Made by a program: the position numbers and the translations under genes. Below the pieces are notes generated by a model. It saw only the letters and a list, made by a program, of their open reading frames with translations, ran no database searches and was not told where the DNA came from. A stretch of 64,000 nucleotides of DNA from Buteo buteo (Eukaryota; Chordata; Aves; Accipitriformes; Accipitridae), in assembly GCF_964188355.1 (NCBI RefSeq), contig NC_134175.1, positions 54,489,171 to 54,553,170 of the forward strand, written 5' to 3'. How positions within the stretch are numbered: position 1 is the stretch's first letter; each line of letters opens with the position of its first letter. Shown one piece after another: positions 41,001 through 46,618 of the stretch.

Positions 41001-42520
41001 ACAATAAAATTTTTAAAACCTTGAAGAAAAGGACTATCTGGATTTTCTAATGAAGAAGAAACTGACAGTTCAGTATCTTTATTACATTATTCATCTGCTT
41101 TAGTCTTACTGTATCTTGATAGACCAAATATGTATCCTATATATACACACAATGTTACAAGCGATACAAAATCACATGCTGTAATATCTATAAAGCAAAG
41201 GCAGCAAGGAGAGGTAAATGAGTCGCATAAATCCTCAGTTTGGGACCGTACATTTATAGCCATATGTAAATGAACTCCTACTACATTCTGGGAACCACCA
41301 CAGAGAACCATTTCAAATGGCATGGGCTAATGAACATAGACGCAAAAGTCTTTTGGAGTTGAATTTGTAGTGGGGTACTGAAAAATAAAACATGTTGTTA
41401 TCTGTTCCAGATCAGTTTTAGTTAAGAACTTCTCTGGCTGGTTTTAGAGTAATTAAAATAAATAGCTAAGACATAATTCTAGGTACGCAGACATTCTGGT
41501 TTGTTTTTTTCATCCCAAGGAAGCCGCAAATGAACAAATACAGGCTGTAATAGGGCACTCAGAATCTACTGGTTCTATAGTATTAGAGCATAAGAGTTTT
41601 TCAGTTTGGAGAATACACACTTGCTCACTCTTCTGCAAGAACCAAGTTTGTCCTGAGAGTAGCAGATTACCATGACTTTAAGCTGAAAAAGTTCCTATTT
41701 ACCGTATATCTTATAGGAATCAGTAGTACTCAGGCTAACAAAAAGAATGTATATGATCTGTTCTCCAAAGTGAAGAAAGAAACAGCAGGGAAGAGGTATC
41801 TACCATTTCTTGTTCTGTTGATGACAAATACATCATCCAGTTGAAATACGAGTTTCATCCACAAAAATGAGATTCCTGCATGAAGAAATCTTCCTTACAA
41901 GTTTCTGATTCAAGCCAAGATGTTTCACGCTAGTCAGGACTATCTAAGACTATGATACTTTGAAATTCACCTTTTCAATCTCAAGTTCCATTAGAAGAAA
42001 TGAAGAAACTATTCCTCTAGATATAAAAATATAGTAGGGGTTGGGCTTGAATGCTGAGAACATGATGTATAGTCAAGAAGTTATTAGATCTTTATCTGAA
42101 AGTGGCACAGGCAGCTTTGCAAACTGAAAGTTTCTTTTACATTTGAAAGAGGCAATTTTAAATTAATTTCATTTCTTCAATAAACAAGTACTATGTAAAA
42201 TGTATTGACACGATACGACTGTTGTTTAGGAGAAAAAAAAAAAAAAAACCCAAACATTTTTCTTTGATGCATCTGCACAACCTTATTCAATTTGACTTGT
42301 AATAATAATTACCCATGTTGACAAACACTGAAATCACATTGCAATATATAATTGAGTCATTTTTACCGCATGTGTTGATTGTGGAACTCAGTGATGCAGC
42401 TCCAGTAGAAAGGCCACCTTTCGATACTGCTGAAGCTACAGACAGTGTAGAAGACGCTGGAGTCGAAGCAGCTGCAGTAGAGGAGACCGATGGTGACGTT
42501 AACCGCTCTCCAGACTCCAT
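1870..42520 (-). CDS. BAZ2B: BAZ2B, N-terminal part (13 joined coding exons, 3' end outside window)
   Basis: BAZ2B is a nuclear chromatin protein of the BAZ/WAL family and a regulatory partner of ISWI remodelling ATPases. Family members carry an MBD/TAM domain, AT hooks, a DDT-type region, a PHD finger and a C-terminal bromodomain that reads acetylated histone. Joining 42367-42520, 31981-32169, 27444-27605, 25677-25870, 17733-17939, 16664-17062, 13088-13697, 11507-11803, 9259-9333, 9075-9135, 8421-8529, 8045-8146 and 1870-2080 on the minus strand gives 2,770 nt of open frame, about 923 codons. Every junction has GT/AG ends and matching phase. In order it encodes a Ser/Thr/Ala-rich N terminus (1-51), a Gly/Pro/Phe-rich segment (52-168), three acidic tracts (within 234-302, about 605-636, 639-675), the MBD/TAM (about 763-855) and two RGRPPN AT-hook-like motifs (about 870-905). 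Identification rests on recalled human BAZ2B. BAZ2A is excluded by the acidic tracts and the N terminus. The PHD and bromodomain exons are not in the window. No frameshift or internal stop was seen. Confidence 0.96.
2081..8044 (-). other. BAZ2B: BAZ2B intron 12 (about 6 kb)
   Basis: This intron separates the MBD exons from the AT-hook exon. It holds an 11-base C run at 2176-2186 followed by a TA repeat, a 19-base A run at 4011-4029 and one CR1 element (5393-5793). The remainder is AT-rich sequence in which I recognise no exon or RNA gene. Confidence 0.8.
5393..5793 (+). repeat. CR1 LINE, truncated 3' end
   Basis: This is the plus-strand CR1 tail, antisense to BAZ2B. It starts with GGCTGAGAGAGCTGGGACTG and GAGAAGAGGAGGCTCAGGGG, has a partly open frame for the ORF2 C terminus (YLEGGCKEDGARLF, then VTENWNRWLREVV), and ends in the 3' motif GACCTCCAGAAGTCCCTTCC followed by ATTCTGTGAT. 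The 5' truncation is typical of CR1 insertions. Confidence 0.92.
8045..8146 (-). CDS. BAZ2B: BAZ2B coding exon 12 (end of MBD/TAM domain)
   Basis: This exon is 102 bp, exactly 34 codons in phase 0. It encodes YLSRNGIMDISRDNFSFSAK then IGVGDFYEARDGPQ. The block is diagnostic of BAZ2B. One residue differs at a site I recall as Arg in human: AKIGVGDF instead of AKIRVGDF (codon GGA, one base from AGA). The acceptor is tgtgattttttcag and the donor CGCAG|gtatcc. Confidence 0.95.
8147..9074 (-). other. BAZ2B: BAZ2B introns 10 and 11 (545 and 274 bp) around exon 11
   Basis: These are two short introns (8530-9074 and 8147-8420) flanking exon 11. Both are AT-rich with no repeat I recognise. Together with the 123-bp intron at 9136-9258 they make the MBD exons the most compact part of the gene in this window. 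Confidence 0.8.
8421..8529 (-). CDS. BAZ2B: BAZ2B coding exon 11 (MBD/TAM core)
   Basis: This exon is 109 bp. Following a split Gly it encodes WQRETRIRNFGGRLQGEVAY, then FAPCGKKLRQYPEVVK. This is the central beta-sheet and loop of the MBD-like TAM domain. In BAZ2A/TIP5 the equivalent domain binds RNA rather than methyl-CpG, and the same is usually assumed for BAZ2B but is not shown by sequence. FAPCG stands where human has YAPCG, a conservative change. The acceptor is catatcactctag and the donor AAG|gtacattc. Confidence 0.95.
9075..9135 (-). CDS. BAZ2B: BAZ2B coding exon 10 (start of MBD/TAM domain)
   Basis: This exon is 61 bp, encoding ISKRRRVTDERELRVPLEYG with split Gly codons at both ends. 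SKRRRVTDERELR and PLEYGW are shared with human BAZ2B, and the PLEYGWxRE motif opens the MBD/TAM domain of BAZ2-family proteins. The SKRRR cluster just before it may act as a nuclear localisation or DNA-backbone contact site (inference). The acceptor is aattctgttttag and the donor TACGG|gtaggtt. Confidence 0.94.
9259..9333 (-). CDS. BAZ2B: BAZ2B coding exon 9, candidate cassette exon (25 codons)
   Basis: This is a 75-bp exon, phase 1 in and phase 1 out. It encodes EEVKGNLEENVF then QKENSYINFLGTR. The acceptor (ctgtttacaattttag) and donor (CGAG|gtatgtg) are both good. Including it gives PSTHC-E-EVKGN...GTR-GISKRRR; skipping it gives PSTHC-GISKRRR. The human canonical isoform I remember goes straight from HSG to TSKRRR, so this exon looks optional, or lineage-specific, or used in an isoform I do not recall. 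The intron to exon 10 is only 123 bp. No domain is recognised; it sits just N-terminal to the MBD. Confidence 0.65.
9334..11506 (-). other. BAZ2B: BAZ2B intron 8 (2.2 kb)
   Basis: It contains a minus-strand CR1 tail (11196-11425). A slightly GC-richer stretch at about 9690-10180 is open in several overlapping frames on both strands, but it lacks splice context, conserved residues or recognised repeat motifs. The rest is AT-rich. Confidence 0.75.
11196..11425 (-). repeat. CR1 LINE 3' fragment
   Basis: The plus strand begins TCACAGAATCACACAATAAC, then CCAGGTTGGAAGAGACCTC and GGTCCAACCTTTC, the reverse complement of a CR1 3' end. It continues through CACCCTGTCCAACCGCATC and TTCCAGTGAATGATTGTTC. 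The element is in the same orientation as BAZ2B and is 5' truncated at about 230 bp. Confidence 0.92.
11507..11803 (-). CDS. BAZ2B: BAZ2B coding exon 8 (third acidic tract, Ser/Thr/Pro-rich)
   Basis: This exon is 297 bp, phase 1 in and phase 1 out. Joined to exon 7 it reads SQSESDSNSESDTEGSEDED, an acidic run ending DTEGEKTPLKLSK, then a Ser/Thr/Ala/Pro segment with HSTPLNLQVAK and SAPAALCPESQ. It ends PSTHC plus one base. This follows the human BAZ2B order. The acceptor is ttttttttaaaacag and the donor TGTG|gtacct. The next exon may be 9259-9333 or, if that is skipped, 9075-9135; both keep frame. Confidence 0.94.
11804..13087 (-). other. BAZ2B: BAZ2B intron 7 (1.3 kb)
   Basis: This intron lies between the two acidic exons. 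A purine-rich stretch at about 12170-12440 and a slightly GC-richer part at 12640-12960 are open in several frames but show no conserved segment or repeat signature that I recognise. Confidence 0.75.
13088..13697 (-). CDS. BAZ2B: BAZ2B coding exon 7 (large exon, second acidic tract)
   Basis: At 610 bp this is the longest coding exon in the window, phase 0 in and phase 1 out. It begins EQYKQTFPAAQLKKQESSKN and contains NPFLTNALLGNHQPNGVIQS, VIQEAPLALTTK, VEQFRG and a C-terminal run of Asp/Glu made of imperfect GAT/GAC/GAA/GAG repeats (about 13095-13160). It ends DDSDDSQS plus one base. All segments are recognisable BAZ2B. The acceptor is cttatttctttag and the donor TCAG|gtggtt. The acidic repeat may vary in length between individuals, as trinucleotide tracts do. 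Confidence 0.95.
15797..15801. repeat. Left target-site duplication of solo LTR 1
   Basis: The 5-base tcttc directly before the TG end is repeated exactly at 16336-16340 after the CA end. This fixes the element boundaries. Confidence 0.88.
15802..16335 (+). mobile_element. Solo LTR 1 of an ERVL-type avian endogenous retrovirus
   Basis: This is a 534-bp solo LTR. It starts TGTCCTGGTTTCAGCTGGGA and ends GGGTTAAACCACGACA, with TG..CA ends, and is flanked by a perfect 5-bp duplication, tcttc, at 15797-15801 and 16336-16340. A 5-bp duplication is usual for ERVL-type (class III) elements, whereas ERVK-type give 6. An ATTAAA poly(A) signal lies at 16204-16209 with a pyrimidine-rich 3' part. There is no internal retroviral coding region; recombination has removed it. 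It is plus strand, so antisense to BAZ2B. Confidence 0.92.
16336..16340. repeat. Right target-site duplication of solo LTR 1
   Basis: The 5-base tcttc directly after the CA end is an exact copy of 15797-15801. Confidence 0.88.
16341..16460. repeat. A/C-rich low-complexity tract
   Basis: This is a run of A followed by imperfect CAAA/CCAA/AACC units. It directly follows the right duplication of LTR 1, so it was present at the site before or grew after insertion. Long open frames on both strands here are composition artefacts. Confidence 0.9.
16664..17062 (-). CDS. BAZ2B: BAZ2B coding exon 6 (Gln/Ser-rich linker)
   Basis: This exon is 399 bp, 133 codons, phase 0 at both ends. It encodes a Gln-rich part (FQSQQKQPQVLSQQLPFIFQ), then SSQAKEESVNKHTSVIQSTG, then KKETYLKLIVPSPDLLKAGN and a basic end SKR. 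These are near-identical to human BAZ2B. The acceptor is atgtattttgcag and the donor CGG|gtgagtg, both strong. The sequence has no known fold and is probably a disordered linker between the acidic tracts. Solo LTR 1 and an A/C-rich stretch lie immediately downstream in the next intron. Confidence 0.96.
17063..17732 (-). other. BAZ2B: BAZ2B intron 5 (670 bp)
   Basis: It is AT-rich, with a short (AC)n stretch near 17548-17562 and a pyrimidine tract before the exon 6 acceptor. Nothing else is recognisable. Confidence 0.75.
17733..17939 (-). CDS. BAZ2B: BAZ2B coding exon 5 (acidic Ser/Asp/Glu tract)
   Basis: This exon is 207 bp (69 codons, phase 0 both ends). It starts KPRKKAVESSSNSDSDSG, a basic cluster followed by a Ser/Asp run, then an acidic block of consecutive Glu and Asp, ending HHKNKNK. 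The order basic cluster, SSDTSSEG, SSDSDDLEED, polyglutamate is the same in human BAZ2B. The acceptor is atcttcctggtag and the donor AACAAG|gtatgac. The Ser-Asp/Glu content looks suited to CK2-type phosphorylation and a highly charged disordered linker, but that is inference. Confidence 0.95.
19269..19870 (+). mobile_element. Solo LTR 2, ERVL-type, related to LTR 1
   Basis: This is a 602-bp solo LTR. It starts TGTACTGGTTTTGGATGGGA and ends GGGGTTAAACCACAACA. Both ends resemble those of LTR 1, so the two belong to related families. The flanks are gtggg (19264-19268) and atggg (19871-19875), a 5-bp duplication with one mismatch, which suggests some age. An ATTAAA signal lies at 19741-19746 and a long G run at about 19471-19480. 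There is no internal retroviral region. It is antisense to BAZ2B. Confidence 0.9.
21904..22391 (+). repeat. CR1 LINE 3' end, low decay, ORF2 tail still open
   Basis: This 5'-truncated CR1 starts near CCCCTCGCTACAGGAAAGAC, runs through GAGAAGGGCAACGAAGCTGG and GAGGAGCAGCTGAGGGAGCT, and ends with repeated GATTCTATGATTCTGTGATT. The frame 21934-22314 is open for about 126 codons and reads as the C-terminal end of CR1 ORF2 (IQRRATKLVRGLEHKSYEEQ; KHWNRLLREVVESPFLEVF). The intact frame and clean tail octamers make it the youngest CR1 in the window. It is antisense to BAZ2B. Confidence 0.95.
25225..25365. repeat. Near-pure A/T low-complexity stretch
   Basis: About 140 bp made nearly only of A and T, with repeated TTTATATT and TAATATA words. 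It has no open frame or repeat end and sits about 310 bp from exon 4 in its flanking intron. Confidence 0.8.
25448..25516. repeat. A/C-rich low-complexity tract
   Basis: A run of A with CAAAA, CACAC and CCAAAC units, much like the tract after LTR 1 but without an adjacent LTR. Confidence 0.85.
25677..25870 (-). CDS. BAZ2B: BAZ2B coding exon 4
   Basis: This exon is 194 bp, phase 1 in and phase 0 out. It encodes GINGSLNGNSTT, a Ser/Thr-rich stretch with TSVLSTSIATS, a Gly-rich turn (GAGGRKYNQEQ) and the basic end RADKIKDK. Human BAZ2B has closely similar INGS, TSVLST, NQEQSK and VDKIKDK segments in this order. The donor is GACAAG|gtaaatac. The acceptor chosen is gtcatctgaag|GT because it is the only one that keeps frame with exon 3. 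A stronger-looking acceptor 28 nt upstream (ttttttaag at 25899) would bring in a stop. Confidence 0.9.
26355..26387 (+). repeat. Interrupted poly-G run, strong G-quadruplex candidate
   Basis: Runs of 14, 7 and 7 G separated by single T bases (26369, 26377), then TGG. The G strand is the plus strand, which is the template strand for BAZ2B transcription, so the transcript carries the C-rich copy. Confidence 0.85.
26575..26945 (-). repeat. CR1 LINE 3' fragment, diverged
   Basis: The plus strand begins CATAGAACCACAGAACAG and GAGTTGAAAGGGATCCACAA, an eroded reverse complement of a CR1 3' end. It continues through TTCCCTGGCAAGCTTG and ends with GTCACCCCTCAGCCCCC near the SLEKRRLRG-type block. A short frame (LHQGKFTLDVKKTLF) still resembles the CR1 ORF2 tail. 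It is in the same orientation as BAZ2B. Confidence 0.9.
27444..27605 (-). CDS. BAZ2B: BAZ2B coding exon 3
   Basis: This exon is 162 bp, phase 1 in and out, and encodes EWWRTADTHSRPGAAFF, then a Pro-rich stretch (PLLGIPPLFAPPAQNHD) and FHSRATGKSSRSSTEK. It is the most strongly conserved block of the BAZ2B N terminus; WWRT and FFPPLLGIPPLFAPPAQNHD are diagnostic. The donor is AAAAAG|gtaatgg. The acceptor is ggtgtag|AA, which gives P-E-W-W at the junction. The human form I recall has two more residues here (P-G-A-E-W-W), so the bird acceptor sits 6 nt further downstream. Confidence 0.94.
31112..31139 (-). other. Candidate 28-bp micro-exon (putative poison exon)
   Basis: On the minus strand a good acceptor (cactttttctgtag) and a full consensus donor (GAA|gtgagtatc) bound 28 bp in intron 2. 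Between exons 2 and 3 it would be read G|GT then TGA, so it would stop translation at once, and 28 nt would also shift frame. It could be a regulatory poison exon, a 5'UTR-type exon or chance. The evidence is splice consensus only. Confidence 0.25.
31295..31332. repeat. 19-bp tandem duplication
   Basis: Two adjacent copies of cggtggaagtcaratrcat, differing at two positions, period 19 bp. It lies in intron 2 about 150 bp from the candidate micro-exon. Confidence 0.8.
31981..32169 (-). CDS. BAZ2B: BAZ2B coding exon 2
   Basis: This exon is 189 bp, phase 1 in and phase 1 out. It encodes a Gly/Pro/Phe-rich segment including FRTAGDQ, then SEFGGLGTLGTPT and AAHPQLAPFP. These match the human BAZ2B segment after exon 1 in order and spacing. 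The acceptor is a good pyrimidine tract (gtttttcccctcag) and the donor is CCAG|gtaaac. No folded domain is known here; it looks like low-complexity, probably disordered sequence. Residues are about 52-114 of the joined protein. Confidence 0.94.
33668..33853 (+). repeat. CR1 LINE 3' fragment, old
   Basis: It has the eroded order AAGTGGAACAGATTGCCCTG, CAGTCCTTGGAGGTTTCCA, then CATGGTCTGACCTG, GAAGTCCCATCCAACGTGAG and TCCTATGATCCTAC, matching the last about 190 bp of a CR1 element on the plus strand. Confidence 0.8.
34448..35330 (+). repeat. CR1 LINE, degraded reverse-transcriptase region of ORF2
   Basis: This relic comes from inside CR1 ORF2 rather than its 3' tail. Readable segments are a KANVASIFKKDQK-like block near 34500, GVLQGFILG-like and FVEDIKLGQ-like blocks near 34880-35000 (the eroded polymerase catalytic region), then LDRLEEWIGRNFMKLNKNKS and YISQQCALAAKVSSRLDYMS. 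There are stops and frameshifts between them, so it is dead. It is antisense to BAZ2B. Confidence 0.88.
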
Positions 42521-42522
42521 AT
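42367..42522 (-). CDS. BAZ2B: BAZ2B coding exon 1 (start-codon exon)
   Basis: The minus strand starts at an ATG (42520-42518) and encodes 51 residues beginning MESGERLTSPSVSS, rich in Ser, Thr and Ala, ending in STINTC plus one base. The opening MESGERL and the internal SKGGLSTG match the BAZ2B N terminus I remember from human. The acceptor (ctctatcttacag) lies only 2 nt before the ATG, so nearly all the 5'UTR is in upstream exons. Position +4 is G, and -3 would be the last base of the upstream exon. The donor is gtaaaaatg at 42366-42358. The frame stays open upstream to about 42628, but the strong acceptor and conserved MESGER start favour this ATG. Confidence 0.93.
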
Positions 42523-42644
42523 CTGTAAGATAGAGGCCTTCACATGAGAGGTACATCACATGAAGAGCACTCATGTCATCAGGGGAATTCAGCACAACTG
42601 CAGCAGTAAGGGAATTAGGCAGTGCCATTGAAAGCTATGTCACA

Positions 42645-43065
42645 TATCAACTTGAACGCCAACAGCCTCACCTGGGACCACCACCCACACCCTCTACTCA
42701 GGAGGTCCATTTCAGCTCAGGCTGGCACCTCCATCCCTTGCCCAAGTCAGGTCACCGCTCTCCAGCCTGGTCTGTGCCCACGTCTCCGGGTGAGATCCCA
42801 CGTCTCATGCTACAGCTTCCCTCCAGGCCTGCATCAGCTCCTATCTTCTGCTACTCCTGATCAGACTATCCGATGGACCCTGTGCCTAACAGATTCCTTT
42901 GTTTTGTCTGGACCCTGTCTGGACCAGCACAGTGTTCAGACCCTGAGGGACTATGCCAGGGTCAGGAAAAGCATTGCCGGAGTCATCCTCACCTGCCAGC
43001 TTGTCCCTCCTTGCAGAGCAGCCCTGCTCTTGCTGCTCCCAGACAGACCCCAGCTTTAAAGGACT
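42645..43065. other. Unclassified GC-richer block next to the start-codon exon
   Basis: About 420 bp of clearly higher GC than its flanks and open for 145 codons on the plus strand (42622-43059). It has C/T-rich words such as CCCTGTCTGGACCAGCACAG and CTGCTCTTGCTGCTCCCAGA. I recognise no transposon ends, duplication or protein family. It lies only about 120 bp upstream of the start-codon exon in gene orientation. It may be an unlisted repeat, a 5'UTR exon or ordinary unique sequence. Confidence 0.4.
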
Positions 43066-43875
43066 TGTAATACATGCTAAGAAATCCACATTTAGTCTCT
43101 TAATTTAGGGGAAGACACAGCAATTACGGTGAGATAGTATGAATATAAGAACTCCTGTAAGTTGCTAGCTTTTTTTTTCCCTGGTGAGCTTTTCATATAA
43201 AATAAGGCATTTTTATTTGTGCCATGAATTGCCTACATCCAAAGTTACCAGACTGACTTCACTGAACAAGCATGTGTATTTTAAGAAAAACAGACAGTAA
43301 TATTATTATTAAAAAATATGACTTGTTGAGAAATAGTTTTCTCAAATACTTTAAAATTACAGCCAAGCAAATGATGCCTAAGCATAGTGGTAGCAGAGTC
43401 AGAAGACTATCTGACTCCATCTGCCAGAACTGCAGTTGACGGCAAGTCAGGATCAGAGTATAAATAAGGTGGAGAAGAAATCATTTCAGAGTCCCTTTAT
43501 TATTACAAAAGCAAGAAGACTAAGCACAGTTAACTCCTAACAGGGAGCTCCTCAGAAACCGGTTCCTGTCCTGGACTCTCCTTCAGCTAGAGAGGCAACA
43601 CCCTTTCTCAGGCCTATCACTGGAAACCGGAGGAGGCCAAGTACTAAGAGTAAGTCAAACAATTGCTGTAAAATCTCACTCCCTGTCTTTGTAAAACAGA
43701 ATGCCAAGTACACAGGAGCCACACACTCTTCCAAATTCCATTTTAATCGATTTACAAAACTGATGTGTTAAATAGCACTTCTGATCCAAAGTTATGTTGA
43801 ATAGTGACTTCCCAAATATTCATTTGGAAAGCCAGCATAAAGGCTGTTATCTGCTTCTCCGGAAAGATGCAGTAT

Positions 43876-43880
43876 CCTTG
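43876..43880. repeat. Left target-site duplication of solo LTR 3
   Basis: The bases ccttg before the TG end are copied exactly at 45018-45022. Confidence 0.88.
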
Positions 43881-45017
43881 TGTATTGGTTTTGTGTAGCA
43901 AGGTTTTGGTAGCGGGGGGGTTTACAGGGGTGGCTTCTGTAAGAAGCTGCTGGAAGCTTCCCCTGTGTTTGAGAGAGCCCATACCAGCCGGCTCTAAGAC
44001 GGACCCGCCGCTGGCCAAGGCCGAGCCAATCAGTGATAGTGGTAACGCCTCTGTGATAACATTTTTAAGAAGGAAAAAAAGTTGGGGCAGAGGGAAACAG
44101 CCGCCGGAGAGAGGAGTGAGAACATGTAAGAGAAACAACCCTGCGGACACCAAGGTCAGTGAAGAAGGAGGGGGAGGAGATGCTCCAGGCGCCGGAGCGG
44201 AGATTCCCCTGCAGCCCATGGTGAAGACCCTGGTGAGGCAGGCTGTCCCCCTGCAGTCCAGGGAGGTCCACGGTGGAGCAGATATCCACCTGCAGCCCAG
44301 GGAGGACCCCACGCTGGAGCAGGTGGGTGCCCGAAGGAGGCTGCGACCCCGTGGGAACCCCACGCTGGAGCAGGCTCCTGGCAGGACCTGCGGATCTGTG
44401 GAGAGAGGAGCCCACGGAGCAGGTTTTCTGGCAGGACTTGTGACCCCGTGGGGGACCCACGCTGGAACAGTGTGCTCCTGAAGGACTGCACGCCGTGGAA
44501 ATGACCCATGCTGGAGCAGTTCATGAAGAACTGCAGCCCGTGGAAAGGACCCACGTTGGAGAAGTTCATGGAGGACTGTCTCCCGTGGGTGGGACCCCAC
44601 GCTGGAGCAGGGGAAGAGTGTGATGAGCCCTCACCCTGAGGAGGATGAAGCGGCAGAAAATAACATGTGATGACCATAAAGCCCATCCCCATCCCCCTGT
44701 GCCACTGGGGGGGTTTGGTAGAGAAATCCGGGAGTGAAGTTGTGCCCGGGAAGAAGGGAGGGGTGGAGGGAAGGTGTTCTGAGATTTGGTTTTATTTCTC
44801 ATTACCTTACTCTGGTTGATTTGTAATAAATTGAGTTAATTTTCCCCAAACTGAGTCTGTTTTGCCCATGACGGTAATTGGTGAATGATCTCTCCTGTCC
44901 TTTTCTCGACCCACAAGCCCTTTGTTACATTTTCTCTCCCCTGTCCAGCTGAGGATGGGGGAGTGATAGAACGGCTTTGGTGGGCACCTGGCATCCAGCC
45001 AGGGTTAACCCATCACA
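43881..45017 (+). mobile_element. Solo LTR 3, long ERVL-type LTR with internal tandem repeats
   Basis: This is a 1,137-bp solo LTR starting TGTATTGGTTTTGTGTAGCA and ending CAGGGTTAACCCATCACA. A perfect 5-bp duplication ccttg flanks it (43876-43880, 45018-45022). An AATAAA poly(A) signal is at 44825-44830. Its termini resemble LTR 1 and 2, but the middle is GC-rich and built of imperfect repeats. Long open frames on both strands are a by-product of that composition. No gag, pol or env is present. It is antisense to BAZ2B. Confidence 0.93.
44205..44625 (+). repeat. Tandem repeat array inside LTR 3
   Basis: Imperfect units of roughly 45-55 bp share CCCACGCTGGAGCAG and CTGCAGCCCGTGG-like cores, each followed by a short linker. 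The CTGGAG core recurs near 44313, 44362, 44511 and 44602, with variants near 44464 and 44555. The array makes up over a third of the LTR. Confidence 0.85.
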
Positions 45018-45022
45018 CCTTG
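45018..45022. repeat. Right target-site duplication of solo LTR 3
   Basis: The bases ccttg after the CA end are an exact copy of 43876-43880. Confidence 0.88.
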
Positions 45023-46587
45023 GTTCCTCTCGGTCAGTAAAAATGAATTTTAAAAAGCCAAAGGAAATACAAAGCAGAAGTCACAGAGAAACACACAAAA
45101 TATCTGCAAGATACACATTTTACCTAAACCATTAATTCCTCATTACTAATAATTTTTATACATGGCAATTTCTGTGTATCGAATAAAGTCTCTAGACTTT
45201 GCTAGCTAGTAGAAAAAAAAGATACTCCTTTCCTGAAGTGAAAATTCTGCTAGCAAGGGTACTATAGTATGTCATACAGAACTGACTACCCTTTACACAA
45301 ACCGCAAACAACCACTCTGCAGAGAACAGCACCAAAAGACTTCATTGCTTTTATTCTTTACAGCCCAATTTATCACACATAATTTTCATGCATGCAGAAT
45401 AAAATGGGGGTTTTTTCTGCAAATACGGAAGAATCAACTACTTGCACTGATATGGTGCAAAAAATTATCTACTACTATACTGAGTGAGGGCTGTGAAGTT
45501 TTCCTTCAGAACAATAGTAGAAATCACAAAAACTATTTCCTTCACAGAACTTATCAAGGCAGAATATTATTAAATATTTTAAATTTTTAATTCACGAACT
45601 CCTAAATACATACTTTTCTCCAATTAAGCATTTTCTATCCACAGTTAAAGAATACCTCATTGATTTTTAGTAATCTGTGAATATAATTCAGCTAAACCAC
45701 TAATCAGTGGAAGCAGGCCACTGAAAAATACTGTATATACTGTAGACTTTAAATGTTATATTATGTCCATTAAATTTTATAAATATTCCTAAGGATAATA
45801 ATAGAAATGCCTTTCATAAGGGATTATGATTTACGTACATATCTACAGATTTAAATCTGTAGCGTTTGCAAACAGATGCATTATTTCACGCCACAAAAAA
45901 TTTACTATCTTTAGTATATAGAGATTAAGAAATAGACATAGATGAATATAAACAAAGTATATTTTTTAGACACTATGAATGATTGAACTTAGGTGAGGCC
46001 AACAGGCAGTCCTTGCACAAAAACATATGGTTTTGTTGTATTTTAGTATTCACTGTTGTAAGTGTGGCCACAGTGAATTTACTGTATATATGGATGGCAT
46101 AAGGGACATTAGAAACATATCATAATGGTATTATTACAGTAATCACTTATAAAAGGGAAGGTATTTCTAAGCTTTAATGCCCTGCATTCTAAACTCTGGA
46201 TTGAAACTTTGTATTCTACTTATGCTTCCTGCCAAAACCATGCAGAACTCTCCAATTTCTAAAAAAAATTGCTGTCATGTTGTGTGTAATAATACAACAC
46301 TAAAATAAGTCTTTACCATCTAATGTATTTTATAAATGAGCACAGTTAAGAACCACCTATAAGCAATCTGCATTTGTGTCATAAATGGGAAGATTTCCTT
46401 GGTAAAACAATTTATTTTTTTTAAATACAGAAATGTAAATTTAGCTATAGGTGCAAGCTTTTAACCTACGTAATCCATCTGTTTGAATTGGTAATACAGC
46501 ATCAAATAAGAACTGGGAGAATAGTAATAAACTGCCCTTTTAAGGCTCCCCTCTCCTTCCTCCCTGCTCTTTTTGTTTCAGTTTGCA

Positions 46588-46618
46588 GGGGGGTGGGAGG
46601 GCGTTTGGGGAGTGGGGG
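46588..46618 (+). repeat. G-quadruplex candidate
   Basis: Five G runs (6, 3, 3, 4, 5) are separated by loops of 1 to 5 bases, within AT-rich sequence. Confidence 0.7.

Larger units (their letters stand above)
32170..42366 (-). other. BAZ2B: BAZ2B intron 1 of the coding region (10.2 kb)
   Basis: This is the longest fully contained intron. It holds CR1 relics at 33668-33853 and 34448-35330, and A runs (39441-39453, 42233-42248). Between 35450 and 42230 I found no exon, transposon end or RNA gene, only AT-rich sequence. Confidence 0.75.

Noticed and set aside
42521..42628. Longer BAZ2B N terminus (upstream in-frame ATG giving MALPNSLT...)
   Set aside because: The frame is open but a strong acceptor lies 2 nt before MESGER, the start I recall for BAZ2B. 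The upstream residues are probably intronic.
43752..44600. Open frame of 282 codons on the minus strand, and 225 codons on plus at 43804-44481
   Set aside because: Both run across the edge of solo LTR 3 and through its GC-rich tandem array. The Leu/Pro/Ser-rich repeats are a composition effect, with no conserved residues.
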